From NCBI GenBank assembly GCA_005881885.1, contig VBDX01000131.1:31352-95351 (forward strand): DNA of 64,000 nucleotides, read 5' to 3'. Below, piece by piece: positions 30,933 through 41,404 of this stretch. Numbering within the stretch: the first letter of the stretch is position 1; each line of letters starts with the position of its first letter. Source of the DNA: Chloroflexota bacterium (GTDB lineage Bacteria > Chloroflexota > Limnocylindria > P2-11E). The position numbers and the translations under genes are program-made. Under the pieces are notes generated by a model. That model was not told where the DNA came from, searched no databases, and saw only the letters and a program-made list of their open reading frames with translations.

Positions 30933-32152
30933 TCCGCGGGGCTTTCCAAAGCGACGCGCGGGGCCGGCAGCGCGGTCGGCACGATGAGGCGTACCGCCCC
31001 GGCCATGATCGCGCAGCCTGCCGTCATGAAGACCACGCCGATCAGCAGGACGACGCGCGGGTCCGCCACGCCGAGAAGCGCTGCCGCGATGAATGGTGCG
31101 GCGGTGCCACGAAGTCCCATGAGCAGTGACTGGGCCGTCGCGTACTCGCCGATCCTATCCCGCGGCGCGATCTGCACGATGTTGGTGAAGAACGTGATCT
31201 CGCCGCCCGCGTTCACGATCCCAGCGACGATCGCGACGGGAATGAGGAGCCAGACGTCACCCGCGGCGATATAGCCGATCGGAACGAGCAGCGCCACCAC
31301 GGTGTTTACGAGCGTCAGGCGGATCGATGAGCCACGGTCGATCATCCGGCCCCAAATGATGTACGCCACGACCATCGTCAACGACGACACCGCCATCATC
31401 CCGCCGATGAACGAGTTCGACGCATTGAAGTGATCGACGAGCAGGATCGGGTACACCGCGACGTTCATGAGATTGCCCATGCCGAACACGGTGAACGACA
31501 AGAGCAGTCGCCGATATTTGTGATCGGCCCACACGCCGCGCGCGATGTCCGGAAGAGGTCGCCGCGTCGCGGCCTTCGCCGACCCGTCGTACCGAACCCA
31601 GAAGAAGGCTATCGCGCCCGGCAGGCCGATGAGCGCCGCGGCGGCGAAGACCCACGACGCAGGGATGACATCGATGAACGTACCCGCGACCGCCGCGGAC
31701 GCGATTCCGGCGATCGCGGCGCCGATGCGCACGTTCGCCATGGCTTGAGCCCGCTCCCGGTCGGGGTAGATACCCTGCATGAGCGCGGTGTACGCGCCGA
31801 TGTTCGCGACGCTGATCGCGAAGAACGCGACCGTGGTCACGGCGAGCATCAGCGGCGTCGCCGCGACGAGGACGCCCGCGAGGAACGTGGCACGCGCCAG
31901 CGTGACCGTTCCCGCAACCACCCTGACAAGAGGGAACCCGGAAAGCAGATAGGCCGAGATCGGCGACAGGAGATGCCCGACGAACGGGGCCGCGATGACG
32001 ATGGCGACGTCGGTGGTGGATCCACCAAGCCGCCGCACCACGATCGGCATGAAGGTGATGAGCACGGCGATGTACACGCCACCGCAGATGGCGCTGAAGG
32101 TGTCGATCCGAAAATTACGGCGGACGCGCGCGGGTGCCCAGTTGCCTTCCAT
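30929..32152 (-). CDS. MFS transporter
   Basis: 12-TM MFS-like protein. Confidence 0.88.
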   Translation of the reverse strand: MEGNWAPARVRRNFRIDTFSAICGGVYIAVLITFMPIVVRRLGGSTTDVAIVIAAPFVGHLLSPISAYLLSGFPLVRVVAGTVTLARATFLAGVLVAATPLMLAVTTVAFFAISVANIGAYTALMQGIYPDRERAQAMANVRIGAAIAGIASAAVAGTFIDVIPASWVFAAAALIGLPGAIAFFWVRYDGSAKAATRRPLPDIARGVWADHKYRRLLLSFTVFGMGNLMNVAVYPILLVDHFNASNSFIGGMMAVSSLTMVVAYIIWGRMIDRGSSIRLTLVNTVVALLVPIGYIAAGDVWLLIPVAIVAGIVNAGGEITFFTNIVQIAPRDRIGEYATAQSLLMGLRGTAAPFIAAALLGVADPRVVLLIGVVFMTAGCAIMAGAVRLIVPTALPAPRVALESPAD

Positions 32153-32201
32153 CCGAGGAGCAGAACGTTAGCGCGCGAGCGGTGTTTTCCGGAAGACCTG
32201 G

Positions 32202-33101
32202 TTAGGGGCGATCTCGTGGCGGACCGAGGTCAGTCCGCGGCCGGTATCCACCCGGTCTCGGTCCGAAGCCGCGCCGCGGTCCATAGCGGCCTGGCGGCTC
32301 CCCCCGCAACCCGCCACCACTGCGTGGGCGGAAGGGGGCCGGCCCGCGAGCGCCGGGTGCGGTCGAGCTGATCACGACACGCCGGTTCGGATCGATGCCT
32401 ACGGATTCGGTCTTCACTCCGGGCGTGTCCTGCACGGCGAGATGCACGATCCGCCGCTCGTAGGCGAGCATCGGCTCGAGCGTCACCGCCTGCCCGGTCG
32501 CGCGCACGCGCGACGCGACGCGTTGGGCGATCTCGCGGAGCTGATCCTCCCGCCGGCGCCGGTATCCCTCGATGTCGACGGGGATGTGCACCGTGCGACC
32601 GACGCGGCGCGATGTGATGGCCGAAGTGATCTGCTGAAGGGCGACGAGGTTCTCGCCACCACGGCCGATCAATGCCCCCAGGTCCGGGCCGAGGACCTCG
32701 ACGCCCTCGTGCCGCGGCCGGTCATCGAGAGCGACCTCCGCTTCGACCCCCATCAGGGCGAGCAGGTCCTTGAGCACCCCGGCCCCCGCCGCGAGCTCTT
32801 CAGCGAGCGCGGGTGACGCCGCGTCCTCAGACTCTTCGTCGCGCTCGCGAAGCGCATCCGGCCGACGCGGTACCTCCGCCTCGTCGACGACCGGCTCGGG
32901 CTCCTGGACGGACTCCTCCTCCTGGAATGTGAGGAGCACGCGGGCGTCCTCGCCCCCGATGCCCAGTACGTTCGCGGGCTTGCCTTTTTCGAGGATCTCG
33001 ATATCCACGTCGGTCCGTTTTTTCCCAAGTGACCGCAGTCCGCGTTCGATCGCCTCTTCCACCGAACGACCAGTGAACTCCTCCCCACGAAGCGGGCTCA
33101 T
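32202..33101 (-). CDS. jag: Jag/KhpB KH-R3H RNA-binding protein with RG-rich tail
   Basis: Jag_N, KH GRGGENLVALQQI, R3H; C-terminal RGEPPGRYGPRRGFGPRPGGYRPR. Confidence 0.93.
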   Translation of the reverse strand: MSPLRGEEFTGRSVEEAIERGLRSLGKKRTDVDIEILEKGKPANVLGIGGEDARVLLTFQEEESVQEPEPVVDEAEVPRRPDALRERDEESEDAASPALAEELAAGAGVLKDLLALMGVEAEVALDDRPRHEGVEVLGPDLGALIGRGGENLVALQQITSAITSRRVGRTVHIPVDIEGYRRRREDQLREIAQRVASRVRATGQAVTLEPMLAYERRIVHLAVQDTPGVKTESVGIDPNRRVVISSTAPGARGPAPFRPRSGGGLRGEPPGRYGPRRGFGPRPGGYRPRTDLGPPRDRP

Positions 33102-34051
33102 CGCTTCCTCCTCCTTCCGCGCCGCCGACCGCCGGTCGCGTCACGCTTCTGCGCCCCGACCCCGTCCGCGAGCTTCATGTCCGCCTCAGCCTCCTTGATA
33201 GCGGCTTGCTCGCGCTCGCGCATCGCGCGATCAGCCGGCGTCGGGATCTGGTTCAAAGCTGGGACCCAGCGTGGCAGCTGGCCCCAGCCCATTACGAAGT
33301 ACTGCTGCACGATCTGGAAGATCGTCGTGGTGATGTAGTAAATGAAGACGCCCGACGCGAGATCCTTGAAGAAGACAACCGTGATCAGCGGCAGGTAGTA
33401 GGTCATCGACTGCATCGTTCGCTGCGTAGGGTCATCGGTCTGCGGTGGGTTACGCGGCAGTGCCTGGACCGAGGCGATGAGCTGCAGGATCGCCGAGATG
33501 ATCGGCAGCGGACCGATGAAGTCGAAGAACAGGTGATCGGGGTGGGCCAGGCTGCCGACCCACGGAAGCCAGTGGGCGGTCAGATCGATCGTATCGGCAT
33601 CGCCCAGACCGGCGGGCGGAGGAATGAACGGCCACAGCACATGATCCCGGAGCTCCTGGACGCTGAGCGCGTGACTCCCGCTGAGGCCGCCGACCTGCTG
33701 GAACGCGGCGTACATGGCGAACAGCACCGGGAAGAACACCACCATCGGCAGGCACCCAGCCGCGGGATTGATGCCGCGCTCCTGGTAGAGCTTCATCTGC
33801 TCCTGCTGGACGCGCGCGCGATCGTTGCCGTATTTCTTCTTGATGTCGTTCAGCGCGGGCGCGAGCTCCTGCATCTTCCGGGAGGACATGACCTGCGCGC
33901 GGAAGAGCGGATAGAGCGCGAGGCGGATCGCCACCGTCACGATCACGACGGCGAGGCCGAAGTCATGGACCACGTCATAGGCGAGGACGAGCAGGTTGAT
34001 CAGCGGGTGGACGAGGACGGCATTCCAGATATCGGTGATGACGAGCGGCAT
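33098..34051 (-). CDS. yidC: Membrane protein insertase YidC/Oxa1
   Basis: VTVAIRLALYPLFRAQVMSSRKMQELAPALNDIKKKYG. Confidence 0.96.
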   Translation of the reverse strand: MPLVITDIWNAVLVHPLINLLVLAYDVVHDFGLAVVIVTVAIRLALYPLFRAQVMSSRKMQELAPALNDIKKKYGNDRARVQQEQMKLYQERGINPAAGCLPMVVFFPVLFAMYAAFQQVGGLSGSHALSVQELRDHVLWPFIPPPAGLGDADTIDLTAHWLPWVGSLAHPDHLFFDFIGPLPIISAILQLIASVQALPRNPPQTDDPTQRTMQSMTYYLPLITVVFFKDLASGVFIYYITTTIFQIVQQYFVMGWGQLPRWVPALNQIPTPADRAMREREQAAIKEAEADMKLADGVGAQKRDATGGRRRGRRRKR

Positions 34052-34275
34052 CAGCTCGCCCTGCGCTCTGGCACGGGGTCGTATCCACCCTGGCTCCAGG
34101 GATGGCAGGAGGCCAGGCGCTTCAGCGCGAGCCAGCCGCCCCGCGTGACACCGTGGCGCTCGACCGCCCCCATGGCGTATTCCGAGCAGGTCGGCGTGTA
34201 CCGGCAGGCTGCCGGGAGCATCGGACTCACGGCGCTCTTGTAGAAGCGAAGGGCCGCCAGGACCAAGGTCTTCAT
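34051..34275 (-). CDS. yidD: Membrane protein insertion efficiency factor YidD
   Basis: [31 protein letters not shown]. Confidence 0.96.
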   Translation of the reverse strand: MKTLVLAALRFYKSAVSPMLPAACRYTPTCSEYAMGAVERHGVTRGGWLALKRLASCHPWSQGGYDPVPERRAS

Positions 34276-34619
34276 CGCTCGGACGATCGCGCCGCGACCG
34301 TGGCAAGCGCCGCCGCGGCGGCCTCGCGGAGCTTCGCATGTGGCGCGGACCCGACCGGCGGCCGCGCGACGATGATCAGGTCACAGCCGGCCCGTTGCTC
34401 GAGATCCCGGATCACAGTGCGGAATGCCTCGCGCACGCGGCGGCGCGCGCGATTCCGCGCGACACCGCGGCCGATGGAACGGGGAGCGGAAACGGCAAGG
34501 CGCATCGTCGTCAACCCGTTCGGTCGAGCGCGTACGGCAAAGAGCGAATGCTGGAGCTTCATTCCTTCGCTCCACACCGCGGCGATCTCCGCGTTCCGCC
34601 GCAGACGAGCGGCGTCCAT
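34272..34619 (-). CDS. rnpA: Ribonuclease P protein component
   Basis: [18 protein letters not shown]; between rpmH and yidD. Confidence 0.93.
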   Translation of the reverse strand: MDAARLRRNAEIAAVWSEGMKLQHSLFAVRARPNGLTTMRLAVSAPRSIGRGVARNRARRRVREAFRTVIRDLEQRAGCDLIIVARPPVGSAPHAKLREAAAAALATVAARSSER

Positions 34620-34632
34620 GAACGCGGCCGCG

Positions 34633-34770
34633 TTAGACGACGGTGAGGCGCTTGCGGCCACGCGCGCGGCGCGCGGCGAGCACACGACGTCCGCCTGTGG
34701 TACGCATGCGCGCACGAAAACCGTGCACGCGCGAACGACGGCGGGTCTTCGGCTGATAAGTGCGCTTCAC
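34633..34770 (-). CDS. rpmH: 50S ribosomal protein L34
   Basis: [42 protein letters not shown]. Confidence 0.98.
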   Translation of the reverse strand: MKRTYQPKTRRRSRVHGFRARMRTTGGRRVLAARRARGRKRLTVV

Positions 34771-35003
34771 GGTCGAGTCCCTTCTCCCGCTGGGAACAAA
34801 GCGATCACGCTGATCAGAGGGTGTCTGTTTGTGTAAGTGAGCATAGCGCAGCGCGACGTCATCTTCCCTGGGGTATAGTTCGCGGGCTTCCAAGAGAGCG
34901 CGGTCTCTAGAGGTCTTTCCCTTCGGTGTGGCGATCCGCGGGTGCGTGCGGCATCACGTGCGTGTGGGGAGCGGTAGTGCACGAGCAGAGAGAAGGGGAA
35001 CCG

Positions 35004-36383
35004 TTGAACCTCAAGCAGCTGTGGACCGCCGCTCTCGGCGAGCTGCAGGTGGGACTCTCGCGTGCGCAGTACGACACCTGGTTCAAGGAGACGCAGGTCA
35101 TCTCCGAGGAGGACGACGTCTTCCTCATCGGAGTACCGAACGCATTCGCGCGTGAGTGGCTCGAGAGCAAGTTCCGTCCTCAAGTAAGGTCGACGCTCCA
35201 GCATCTTCTGGGGAAGACCGTCGACGTACGTTTCGTGACGTCCGCGGCGAACGCGCCGATGGCCGGTCGGATGGGCGGCACGAGCGTCGCGGCCCACCCC
35301 GGCGTCGGCGGATCCCAGCAGGCAGGCACACAGGACCGGCGGGAGGTGTCCGGCGCCCTTCTCAATCAGCGCTATACGTTCTCGACCTTCGTCGTCGGCT
35401 CCAATAACCGTCTGGCGCACGCGGCCGCGCTTTCGGTCGCCGAGCGGCCAGGGCATAGCTACAACCCGCTCTTCGTGTACGGCGGATCCGGCCTCGGAAA
35501 GACACACCTCATGCACGCGATCGGTCACGCGGTGATCGCGCGCCATCCAAAGAAGCGCGTCGTGTATGCCACGAGCGAGAAGTTCACCAACGAGTTCATC
35601 AATTCGATCCGCGCGCAGAAGGGCGAGGAATTCCGCGAGCGCTACCGACGCATCGATGTCCTGCTCATCGACGATATCCAGTTCATCGCCGGCAAAGAGG
35701 GAACGCAGGAAGAGTTCTTCCACACATTCAACGCGATCCACGAGGAGGGCAAGCAGATCGTTCTCTCGAGCGACCGGCCGCCGAAAGCGATCACGCAGCT
35801 GGAAGACCGGCTGCGCTCGCGGTTCGAGTGGGGTCTGATCGCGGACATCTCGGCGCCGGACCTCGAGACGCGGATCGCGATCCTCCGTGCGAAGGCCGAG
35901 GCGCAGAACATCGCGATCCCGCCGGCGGTCGTCGATTTCCTCGCACAACGGATCGTCTCGAACATTCGCGAGCTCGAGGGCGCACTGACGCGAATCGTCG
36001 CGCACGCGTCGCTCAACGCCGTGCCCGTCACCACCCAGCTCGCGCAGGAGATGCTCCAGAACATCCTCTACAACCCGCAGCGCAAGAGCCTCTCTCCCGA
36101 GCGCATCGTCGAAACCGTCGCCCGCTACTACGGCGTCCCACTCGACCAGATCAAGGGAAAGGCCCGCGACAAGCAGGTCGTCCTCCCTCGTCAGATCGCG
36201 ATGTATCTGATGCGTGAGGAGACCGAGGCGCCCTTGATGCGGATTGGAGAAGCTGTGGGTGGCCGGGACCACTCGACGGTGTTGCATGGCTGCGAAAAGA
36301 TCGAGCGGGAGATGGCCGAGAACGACGACTTCCGCCGCGATGTCGGGGCCCTTCGCGAGATGCTCTACACCGATTCTTCCTGA
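35004..36383 (+). CDS. dnaA: Chromosomal replication initiator DnaA (TTG 35004 or GTG 34977 start)
   Basis: FVYGGSGLGKTHLMHAIGH, DDIQFIAGKEGTQEEFFHTFN, GGRDHSTVLHGCEKI. Confidence 0.97.
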   Translation: MNLKQLWTAALGELQVGLSRAQYDTWFKETQVISEEDDVFLIGVPNAFAREWLESKFRPQVRSTLQHLLGKTVDVRFVTSAANAPMAGRMGGTSVAAHPGVGGSQQAGTQDRREVSGALLNQRYTFSTFVVGSNNRLAHAAALSVAERPGHSYNPLFVYGGSGLGKTHLMHAIGHAVIARHPKKRVVYATSEKFTNEFINSIRAQKGEEFRERYRRIDVLLIDDIQFIAGKEGTQEEFFHTFNAIHEEGKQIVLSSDRPPKAITQLEDRLRSRFEWGLIADISAPDLETRIAILRAKAEAQNIAIPPAVVDFLAQRIVSNIRELEGALTRIVAHASLNAVPVTTQLAQEMLQNILYNPQRKSLSPERIVETVARYYGVPLDQIKGKARDKQVVLPRQIAMYLMREETEAPLMRIGEAVGGRDHSTVLHGCEKIEREMAENDDFRRDVGALREMLYTDSS

Positions 36384-36754
36384 TGGCGTCCGTGAGGGGG
36401 TGTGGGGGCCAGCCCCCACGATTGGACGGTGGCCTGCTCGGTCGCTGAAAACGCGCGTCAGTAGGGGGTACGGAGGCCCGCTCCCGCGATGAGCCAGGTG
36501 TGGATAAGGCGTGCGGACCTGTGGATAAGAAGCCCTATTTGTGGACAGATGATCGATTCCGGTGTTTGTTTATGCTACGTGTGTTGTATCGCGCGACGTT
36601 GAGGCCGGAGTCGTCCACGCTCTTTCCCGGCGCATGCACAGACGGTCCAGCGCCTTCGCCGCACGGGCCGAGCGGCAAGCCCCATAGTCCACACCACGAC
36701 TAGCGACACTACTGGTTGTATCTATCTTCAAGTAAGGACGGCGGGGAGGGTCGC
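36384..36754 (+). other. Putative oriC (dnaA-dnaN intergenic)
   Basis: DnaA boxes TGTGGATAA at 36499-36507 and 36520-36528, near-match TGTGGACAG 36540-36548, followed by a locally AT-richer stretch. Confidence 0.8.
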
Positions 36755-37882
36755 GTGAAGGTCACTTGTCTACAAGAGAACCTCGCTCACGGCCTCGGGG
36801 TCGTGGGGCGTGGAGTCTCGAGCCGCGGAAGCCTCCCGATTCTGGGCAACGTGCTCTTGCGGACAGATTCTGGTCGCCTTCGCCTGACCGCCACAAATCT
36901 TGAAGTGGGCATCAATTGCTGGGTACCCGCAAAGGTCGAGGACGAGGGTGCCATAACTGTGCCGGCGAAGCTGTTCATCGACTTCGTGAACTCGCTGCCG
37001 CCGGGGAACGTCGAGCTCTCACTAAACGTGCGCACAAAGACCGTGCATATCAAGGCCGGCCCGTATGAGGCGAACATCAAGGGCCTGGATGCGGAAGAGT
37101 TCCCGATCATTCCGCAGATCCCGGACAAGCCAACCACACGCATGGCGCAGGGAACGCTGCGGCGCATGATCAGCGAGGTCGCGTTCGTCGCGGCGACCGA
37201 CGACAGCCGGCCGGTGCTCACCGGTGTGCTGACGACCTTCGCCGGCGAGATGATAACGATGGCGGCGGCGGACCCCTATCGGCTCTCGGTGCGTCATGCA
37301 CGGCTCCTCGATCGGGTCGATCCGCCGATAGAGGTCATCGTCCCGGCGAAAAGCCTCTTCGAAGTCGCGCGCATCGTCGGCGACAGTGACGATGCAACGG
37401 TCGATATCTTGGTCACGCCAAATAAGAGTCAGGTCATCTTCCACACCGACGAAGCCGACCTGGTGTCTCGCATCATCGAAGGTCAATTCCCGAATTACCG
37501 GCAGGTCATCCCCACGACCAGCAACACGAAGATCGTCGCGCAGCGCGAAGAGCTTCTGAAGGCGACGCGGCTCGCTTCGTACTTCGCGCGCGATGCCGCG
37601 AACATGCTGCGGTTCCAAGTCGATCCCTCGAGCGACCCGCCTCTTGTGATCTCGGCGAACGCCGCCGAGGTAGGCGACAACACCGGCCGCGTCGACGCGA
37701 CGGTCGAGGGCCAGCCGACGACGATCGCCTTCAATTCGCGGTTCGTCGCCGACGCGCTCTCCAGCCTTTCGGCGCCGGAGATCGCGCTCGAGCTCGGCGG
37801 CCCGCTCGCGCCGGGTGTGGTCCGCATTGTCGGCGACGACAGTTATCTTCACGTGGTGATGCCGCTCCGCATCCCGGCCTGA
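36755..37882 (+). CDS. dnaN: DNA polymerase III beta clamp
   Basis: LPILGNVLLRT, FVNSLPPGNVEL, YLHVVMPLR. Confidence 0.97.
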   Translation: MKVTCLQENLAHGLGVVGRGVSSRGSLPILGNVLLRTDSGRLRLTATNLEVGINCWVPAKVEDEGAITVPAKLFIDFVNSLPPGNVELSLNVRTKTVHIKAGPYEANIKGLDAEEFPIIPQIPDKPTTRMAQGTLRRMISEVAFVAATDDSRPVLTGVLTTFAGEMITMAAADPYRLSVRHARLLDRVDPPIEVIVPAKSLFEVARIVGDSDDATVDILVTPNKSQVIFHTDEADLVSRIIEGQFPNYRQVIPTTSNTKIVAQREELLKATRLASYFARDAANMLRFQVDPSSDPPLVISANAAEVGDNTGRVDATVEGQPTTIAFNSRFVADALSSLSAPEIALELGGPLAPGVVRIVGDDSYLHVVMPLRIPA

Positions 37883-37888
37883 TCTCGC

Positions 37889-39007
37889 GTGCGCGTCGCG
37901 TCGCTTTCCCTCGAGGACTTCCGCAGCTACGAACGCGAGGACTGCCTGTTCGTTCCGGGCGTCACCGCGTTCGTCGGCCCGAACGGCGCGGGCAAGACCA
38001 ACCTGCTCGAGGCCGTGCACCTCGTGGCGCGCGGAGAGTCATCGCGTGCCGGCGACGACGCCGAGATGGTCCGCTGGGGTGCATCTTTCGCCCGAGTCGT
38101 TGTCGAGGCGTGCCACGGGAAGGACGAGCGTGCCCGTCTGGAGGTCACGCTGTTCGCCCCTGAGGTCGCCGCCCGCAAGCGGCCGCGGCGGTACACCTCG
38201 GACGGCGCGCCCCGGAGGGCGGACGACATCATCGGCGCGTTCGCGGTCGTGGCGTTCTTTCCCGAGGATGTCGAGCTCCTGGCGTCGGCGCCCTCGGCCC
38301 GCCGCCGCTACCTCGACGCGATGGTGTCTCAGATCGACCGTGGTCATCGGGCGGACACGCGTGCCTACGCGCGGGTGCTCGTGCAGCGGAACGCGCTGCT
38401 GCGTGCGGGCCGGGAGGAGGAGCCGATCCCCGAAAGCGAGCTCGCGTTCTGGGACAGCGAGCTCATCCGACTGGCGACAACGATCTCGCTCCGGCGAGAG
38501 ACCGCGGTCGAGGAGTTCCGACCGGCCTTCCGCGCGGCGGCCGCGGCGCTGGGCGCGGACCCGGTCCCGGACGTCGCGTACGCCTGCCAAACGACAGGGA
38601 CGACCCCTGAGGATCGCGCCGAGGGCTATCGCCGACTGCTCATCGAGAAGCGTGACCGCGAACGCTGGCAGGGGACGACGCTCGTGGGTCCGCATCGTGA
38701 GGATCTCGCCGTGGCGGTCGGCGAGCGGCCACTGCCGACCTTCGCCTCGCGAGGAGAACAGCGGTCCGCCGTCCTCGCGCTCAAGCTTGCGGAGGGGACG
38801 TGGCTGCGCGCGCGCACCGGGGAGACGCCGGTCTTCCTTCTTGACGACGTGCTTTCCGAGCTCGACGCCGCGCGGCGCGACGCCTTCTGTCGCGCCCTTC
38901 CCGTCGAGGCCCAGGCTATGTTGACGGCTGCCGTGCTCGCGAGCATCCCGGAGGCCCTCCGCGAGCGCGCCACGATCGTTCCCGTTGGGCGTGGAGACGT
39001 CGGCTGA
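37889..39007 (+). CDS. recF: RecF recombination protein
   Basis: GPNGAGKTNLLEAVHLVA, TLVGPHREDL, LLDDVLSELD. Confidence 0.97.
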   Translation: MRVASLSLEDFRSYEREDCLFVPGVTAFVGPNGAGKTNLLEAVHLVARGESSRAGDDAEMVRWGASFARVVVEACHGKDERARLEVTLFAPEVAARKRPRRYTSDGAPRRADDIIGAFAVVAFFPEDVELLASAPSARRRYLDAMVSQIDRGHRADTRAYARVLVQRNALLRAGREEEPIPESELAFWDSELIRLATTISLRRETAVEEFRPAFRAAAAALGADPVPDVAYACQTTGTTPEDRAEGYRRLLIEKRDRERWQGTTLVGPHREDLAVAVGERPLPTFASRGEQRSAVLALKLAEGTWLRARTGETPVFLLDDVLSELDAARRDAFCRALPVEAQAMLTAAVLASIPEALRERATIVPVGRGDVG

Positions 39008-39021
39008 GGCCTCTGTCGGCG

Positions 39022-39303
39022 GTGCTCGCGCGAGCCCTTCGGACACTGGGGCTCGATAGCGACGTCGCCAGGGCTGATGCGGTACGCGAGTGGAGGACGG
39101 TCGCCTCGGCGGTGATCGGCGCGGATGCCGCGCGGACCACCGCGCTGCGGATGGACGGGGGCACCCTGGTCGTGGCCGTGCCGACCGCGCAGTGGGCGGC
39201 GGAGATCCGTCTTCGGGAACACGAGCTCGTCTCGCAGCTCGCAACACGCGCGCCGCGCAGCGGCATCGCCAAGATCCGGTCCGTCCCGGCGTCGCACAAC
39301 TAG
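39022..39303 (+). CDS. dciA: DciA-like DUF721 protein
   Basis: WRTVASAVIGADAARTTALRMDGGTLVVAVPTAQWAAEI; downstream of recF. Confidence 0.8.
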   Translation: MLARALRTLGLDSDVARADAVREWRTVASAVIGADAARTTALRMDGGTLVVAVPTAQWAAEIRLREHELVSQLATRAPRSGIAKIRSVPASHN

Positions 39304-39304
39304 C

Positions 39305-41404
39305 GTGTCCCTAAACTCGCCTGCGGTGCGACAGGCGAGCTTCGTCACGAAGACCGGATCGACCAGCGAGCTTCGTCCGGGAGCGCCCGATGTCATCCTC
39401 GTGAGCGAGCCGACGCTTGGCGCGACGCTTCGCACGAAGGGTCGCTTCTATTTCCTCTGCGAGGTCTCACGTCAGCACGGCACGAACGCCGGCGCCGACG
39501 TCGCCAAGGAGGTCGCGGATCTCGCGCGCCAGGAGTACTACTACGATCTCTCGGCCGGGATCGAGGTCTCGCTGCGCAAAGCGCTGCGCCAGGCGAACCG
39601 CCGCGCGGCGCAGCGGCTTCGGGATCACCGGGGGCGCGTCACGCTCCATTGCGCTTGCGCGGTCGTCGTGAACAACGAGCTGTACGCGGCGCGCATCGGC
39701 GCCGCACAGGTCTTCCTCGTTCGCCGCGCGCGGCTCTTCCTCCCCGGCGACGAGCCTGGCGAGCTCGCCGACTTCGTTCATCGCACGACGACGCGCGAGG
39801 CGGCCTCGCTCGGTGGTGAGGCCGATGTCCTGCCAGACGTGTGGCGGCAGAGCGTCGAACCGGGAGACACGCTCATCCTCGCTTCCGGGGCGCTGACCGA
39901 TGGCCTCGGTGCCGAAACGCTCAAGAACGCGGCGGTGACCCTGCATCCGCGCGCTGCGGCGGAACACGTGCATAACCGCGCGGTCGCGGACGGAGTGGTC
40001 GGGAGCGCGGCCGCGCTCTTCATCGAGATCAGCGCCGCGAGCGCCGGAGCAGCGCGCGTCCTCTCCGAGCCCGTCCGTGCCGCTCAGCCGAGCGAGGTGG
40101 AGATCGCGGACAACATCCGCTCGCGCGTCGATGCGCTCTGGCGCAAACGCCCACGGATCGGCGAGGCGATCGGCGCGGCGGCGGCACCGGCGACCCGCGC
40201 CGTCGGCAAGACGGTCGCGGTCGGATTCGAGCTGATGCCGAAGCGTGCGCCGCCTCTGCCGCGCAGGCCGGACACCGCACGCGCCCGCTCACGGCGGCAG
40301 CGACGTGCCGCGTCGATCCTCGCGGCGCTCCTCCTCGTGGTGGCCGGCGGGATCGGTCTCCTCGCCTACCGCGACTACAGCGGCAATCAGGTCTCGGGTG
40401 ACTACCAGCTCGCGATCATCTCCGTCGAGTCCGACATCTCGTCCGCGCAGCGCTTCGCCGACCGCAAGCCACCGGACAACGACTCCGCGCGCGAGAGGGT
40501 CAACCACGCGCGCAGGTCGCTCGATGAGGCCGCCCGCTCGCCAGCGGCCGACCCTGTCCGCGTGGCGGCGCTGCGCGCGCAGCTCGACGCGCTGGACGAC
40601 AAGATCAACGGGGTCGTCATAGATCTTGCGCGCATCGCGCCCGGTGCGAAGCCGGCGACGCTCCTGGGAAACGTGAACGGCCTGTACGCGGCGGATCCCG
40701 GATCGGGCAGGCTTTGGCGGATCTTTGGGGATCCGACCGAGGTCGGGGCGGTGCTCACCAAAGGGACGCAGGACGTGGGCTCCCCACGCCTGGTCGCGGC
40801 GCAGGGCGAGACCCTCTATTCCGTCGATGATGCCAAGCACCTCTGGCGGGCAGAAGGCAACGCCATCGAAGATGTGACGCCCGATGAGTCGACCAAATGG
40901 AAGAGCGTCGAGGCCTTCGCGGTATTCGTCTTCAACCTGTACGTCCTCGATGCGACGAGCGGTCAGGTGTGGAAGCACGCGTCGAGGGATGGTGCCAACT
41001 TCGAGCGCGGGCAGGGGTATCTGGCCGAGCCGCTCGCCGCGGGGACAGGCCGGTCTCTGGCGATCGATCAGGACATCTGGATCGTGACGACGCAGGGCGA
41101 GATCCTGCGGTTCCGGCGGCTCACCCAATCGTTCACGGCGACACGGGTCGACTTCGTCCCGCGATGGAAGGGCGATCCGGTGAAGCCGACCGCGGTCCAG
41201 GCGATCGACGTGCAGCGCTCCATCTACTTCCTCGATGCGCCAGGGAAGCGTGTGATCCAGATGACCCGCGATGGCGGGGAGCTCGCGCGCTTCGCGCTGC
41301 CGGCAAATCTGCCCGCGCCCACAGGCTTTTACGTGTCCGAGGGCTCCCGCACGATATTCACGATCCACGACTCGAAGGTGGTGGCGACGGAGCTTCGCGC
41401 GTGA
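39305..41404 (+). CDS. Degenerate PP2C-like domain, TM helix, C-terminal propeller-like domain
   Basis: PP2C-like order with lost motifs (FYFLCEVSRQHG, ARIGAAQVFLVR, ASGALTDGL); TM at about 40303-40372; repeated GQVWKHAS/GEILRF strands. Confidence 0.75.
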   Translation: MSLNSPAVRQASFVTKTGSTSELRPGAPDVILVSEPTLGATLRTKGRFYFLCEVSRQHGTNAGADVAKEVADLARQEYYYDLSAGIEVSLRKALRQANRRAAQRLRDHRGRVTLHCACAVVVNNELYAARIGAAQVFLVRRARLFLPGDEPGELADFVHRTTTREAASLGGEADVLPDVWRQSVEPGDTLILASGALTDGLGAETLKNAAVTLHPRAAAEHVHNRAVADGVVGSAAALFIEISAASAGAARVLSEPVRAAQPSEVEIADNIRSRVDALWRKRPRIGEAIGAAAAPATRAVGKTVAVGFELMPKRAPPLPRRPDTARARSRRQRRAASILAALLLVVAGGIGLLAYRDYSGNQVSGDYQLAIISVESDISSAQRFADRKPPDNDSARERVNHARRSLDEAARSPAADPVRVAALRAQLDALDDKINGVVIDLARIAPGAKPATLLGNVNGLYAADPGSGRLWRIFGDPTEVGAVLTKGTQDVGSPRLVAAQGETLYSVDDAKHLWRAEGNAIEDVTPDESTKWKSVEAFAVFVFNLYVLDATSGQVWKHASRDGANFERGQGYLAEPLAAGTGRSLAIDQDIWIVTTQGEILRFRRLTQSFTATRVDFVPRWKGDPVKPTAVQAIDVQRSIYFLDAPGKRVIQMTRDGGELARFALPANLPAPTGFYVSEGSRTIFTIHDSKVVATELRA

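Noticed and set aside
34767-36419. 550-aa antisense ORF over dnaA
   Set aside because: Mirror frame of dnaA; composition typical of antisense high-GC ORFs.
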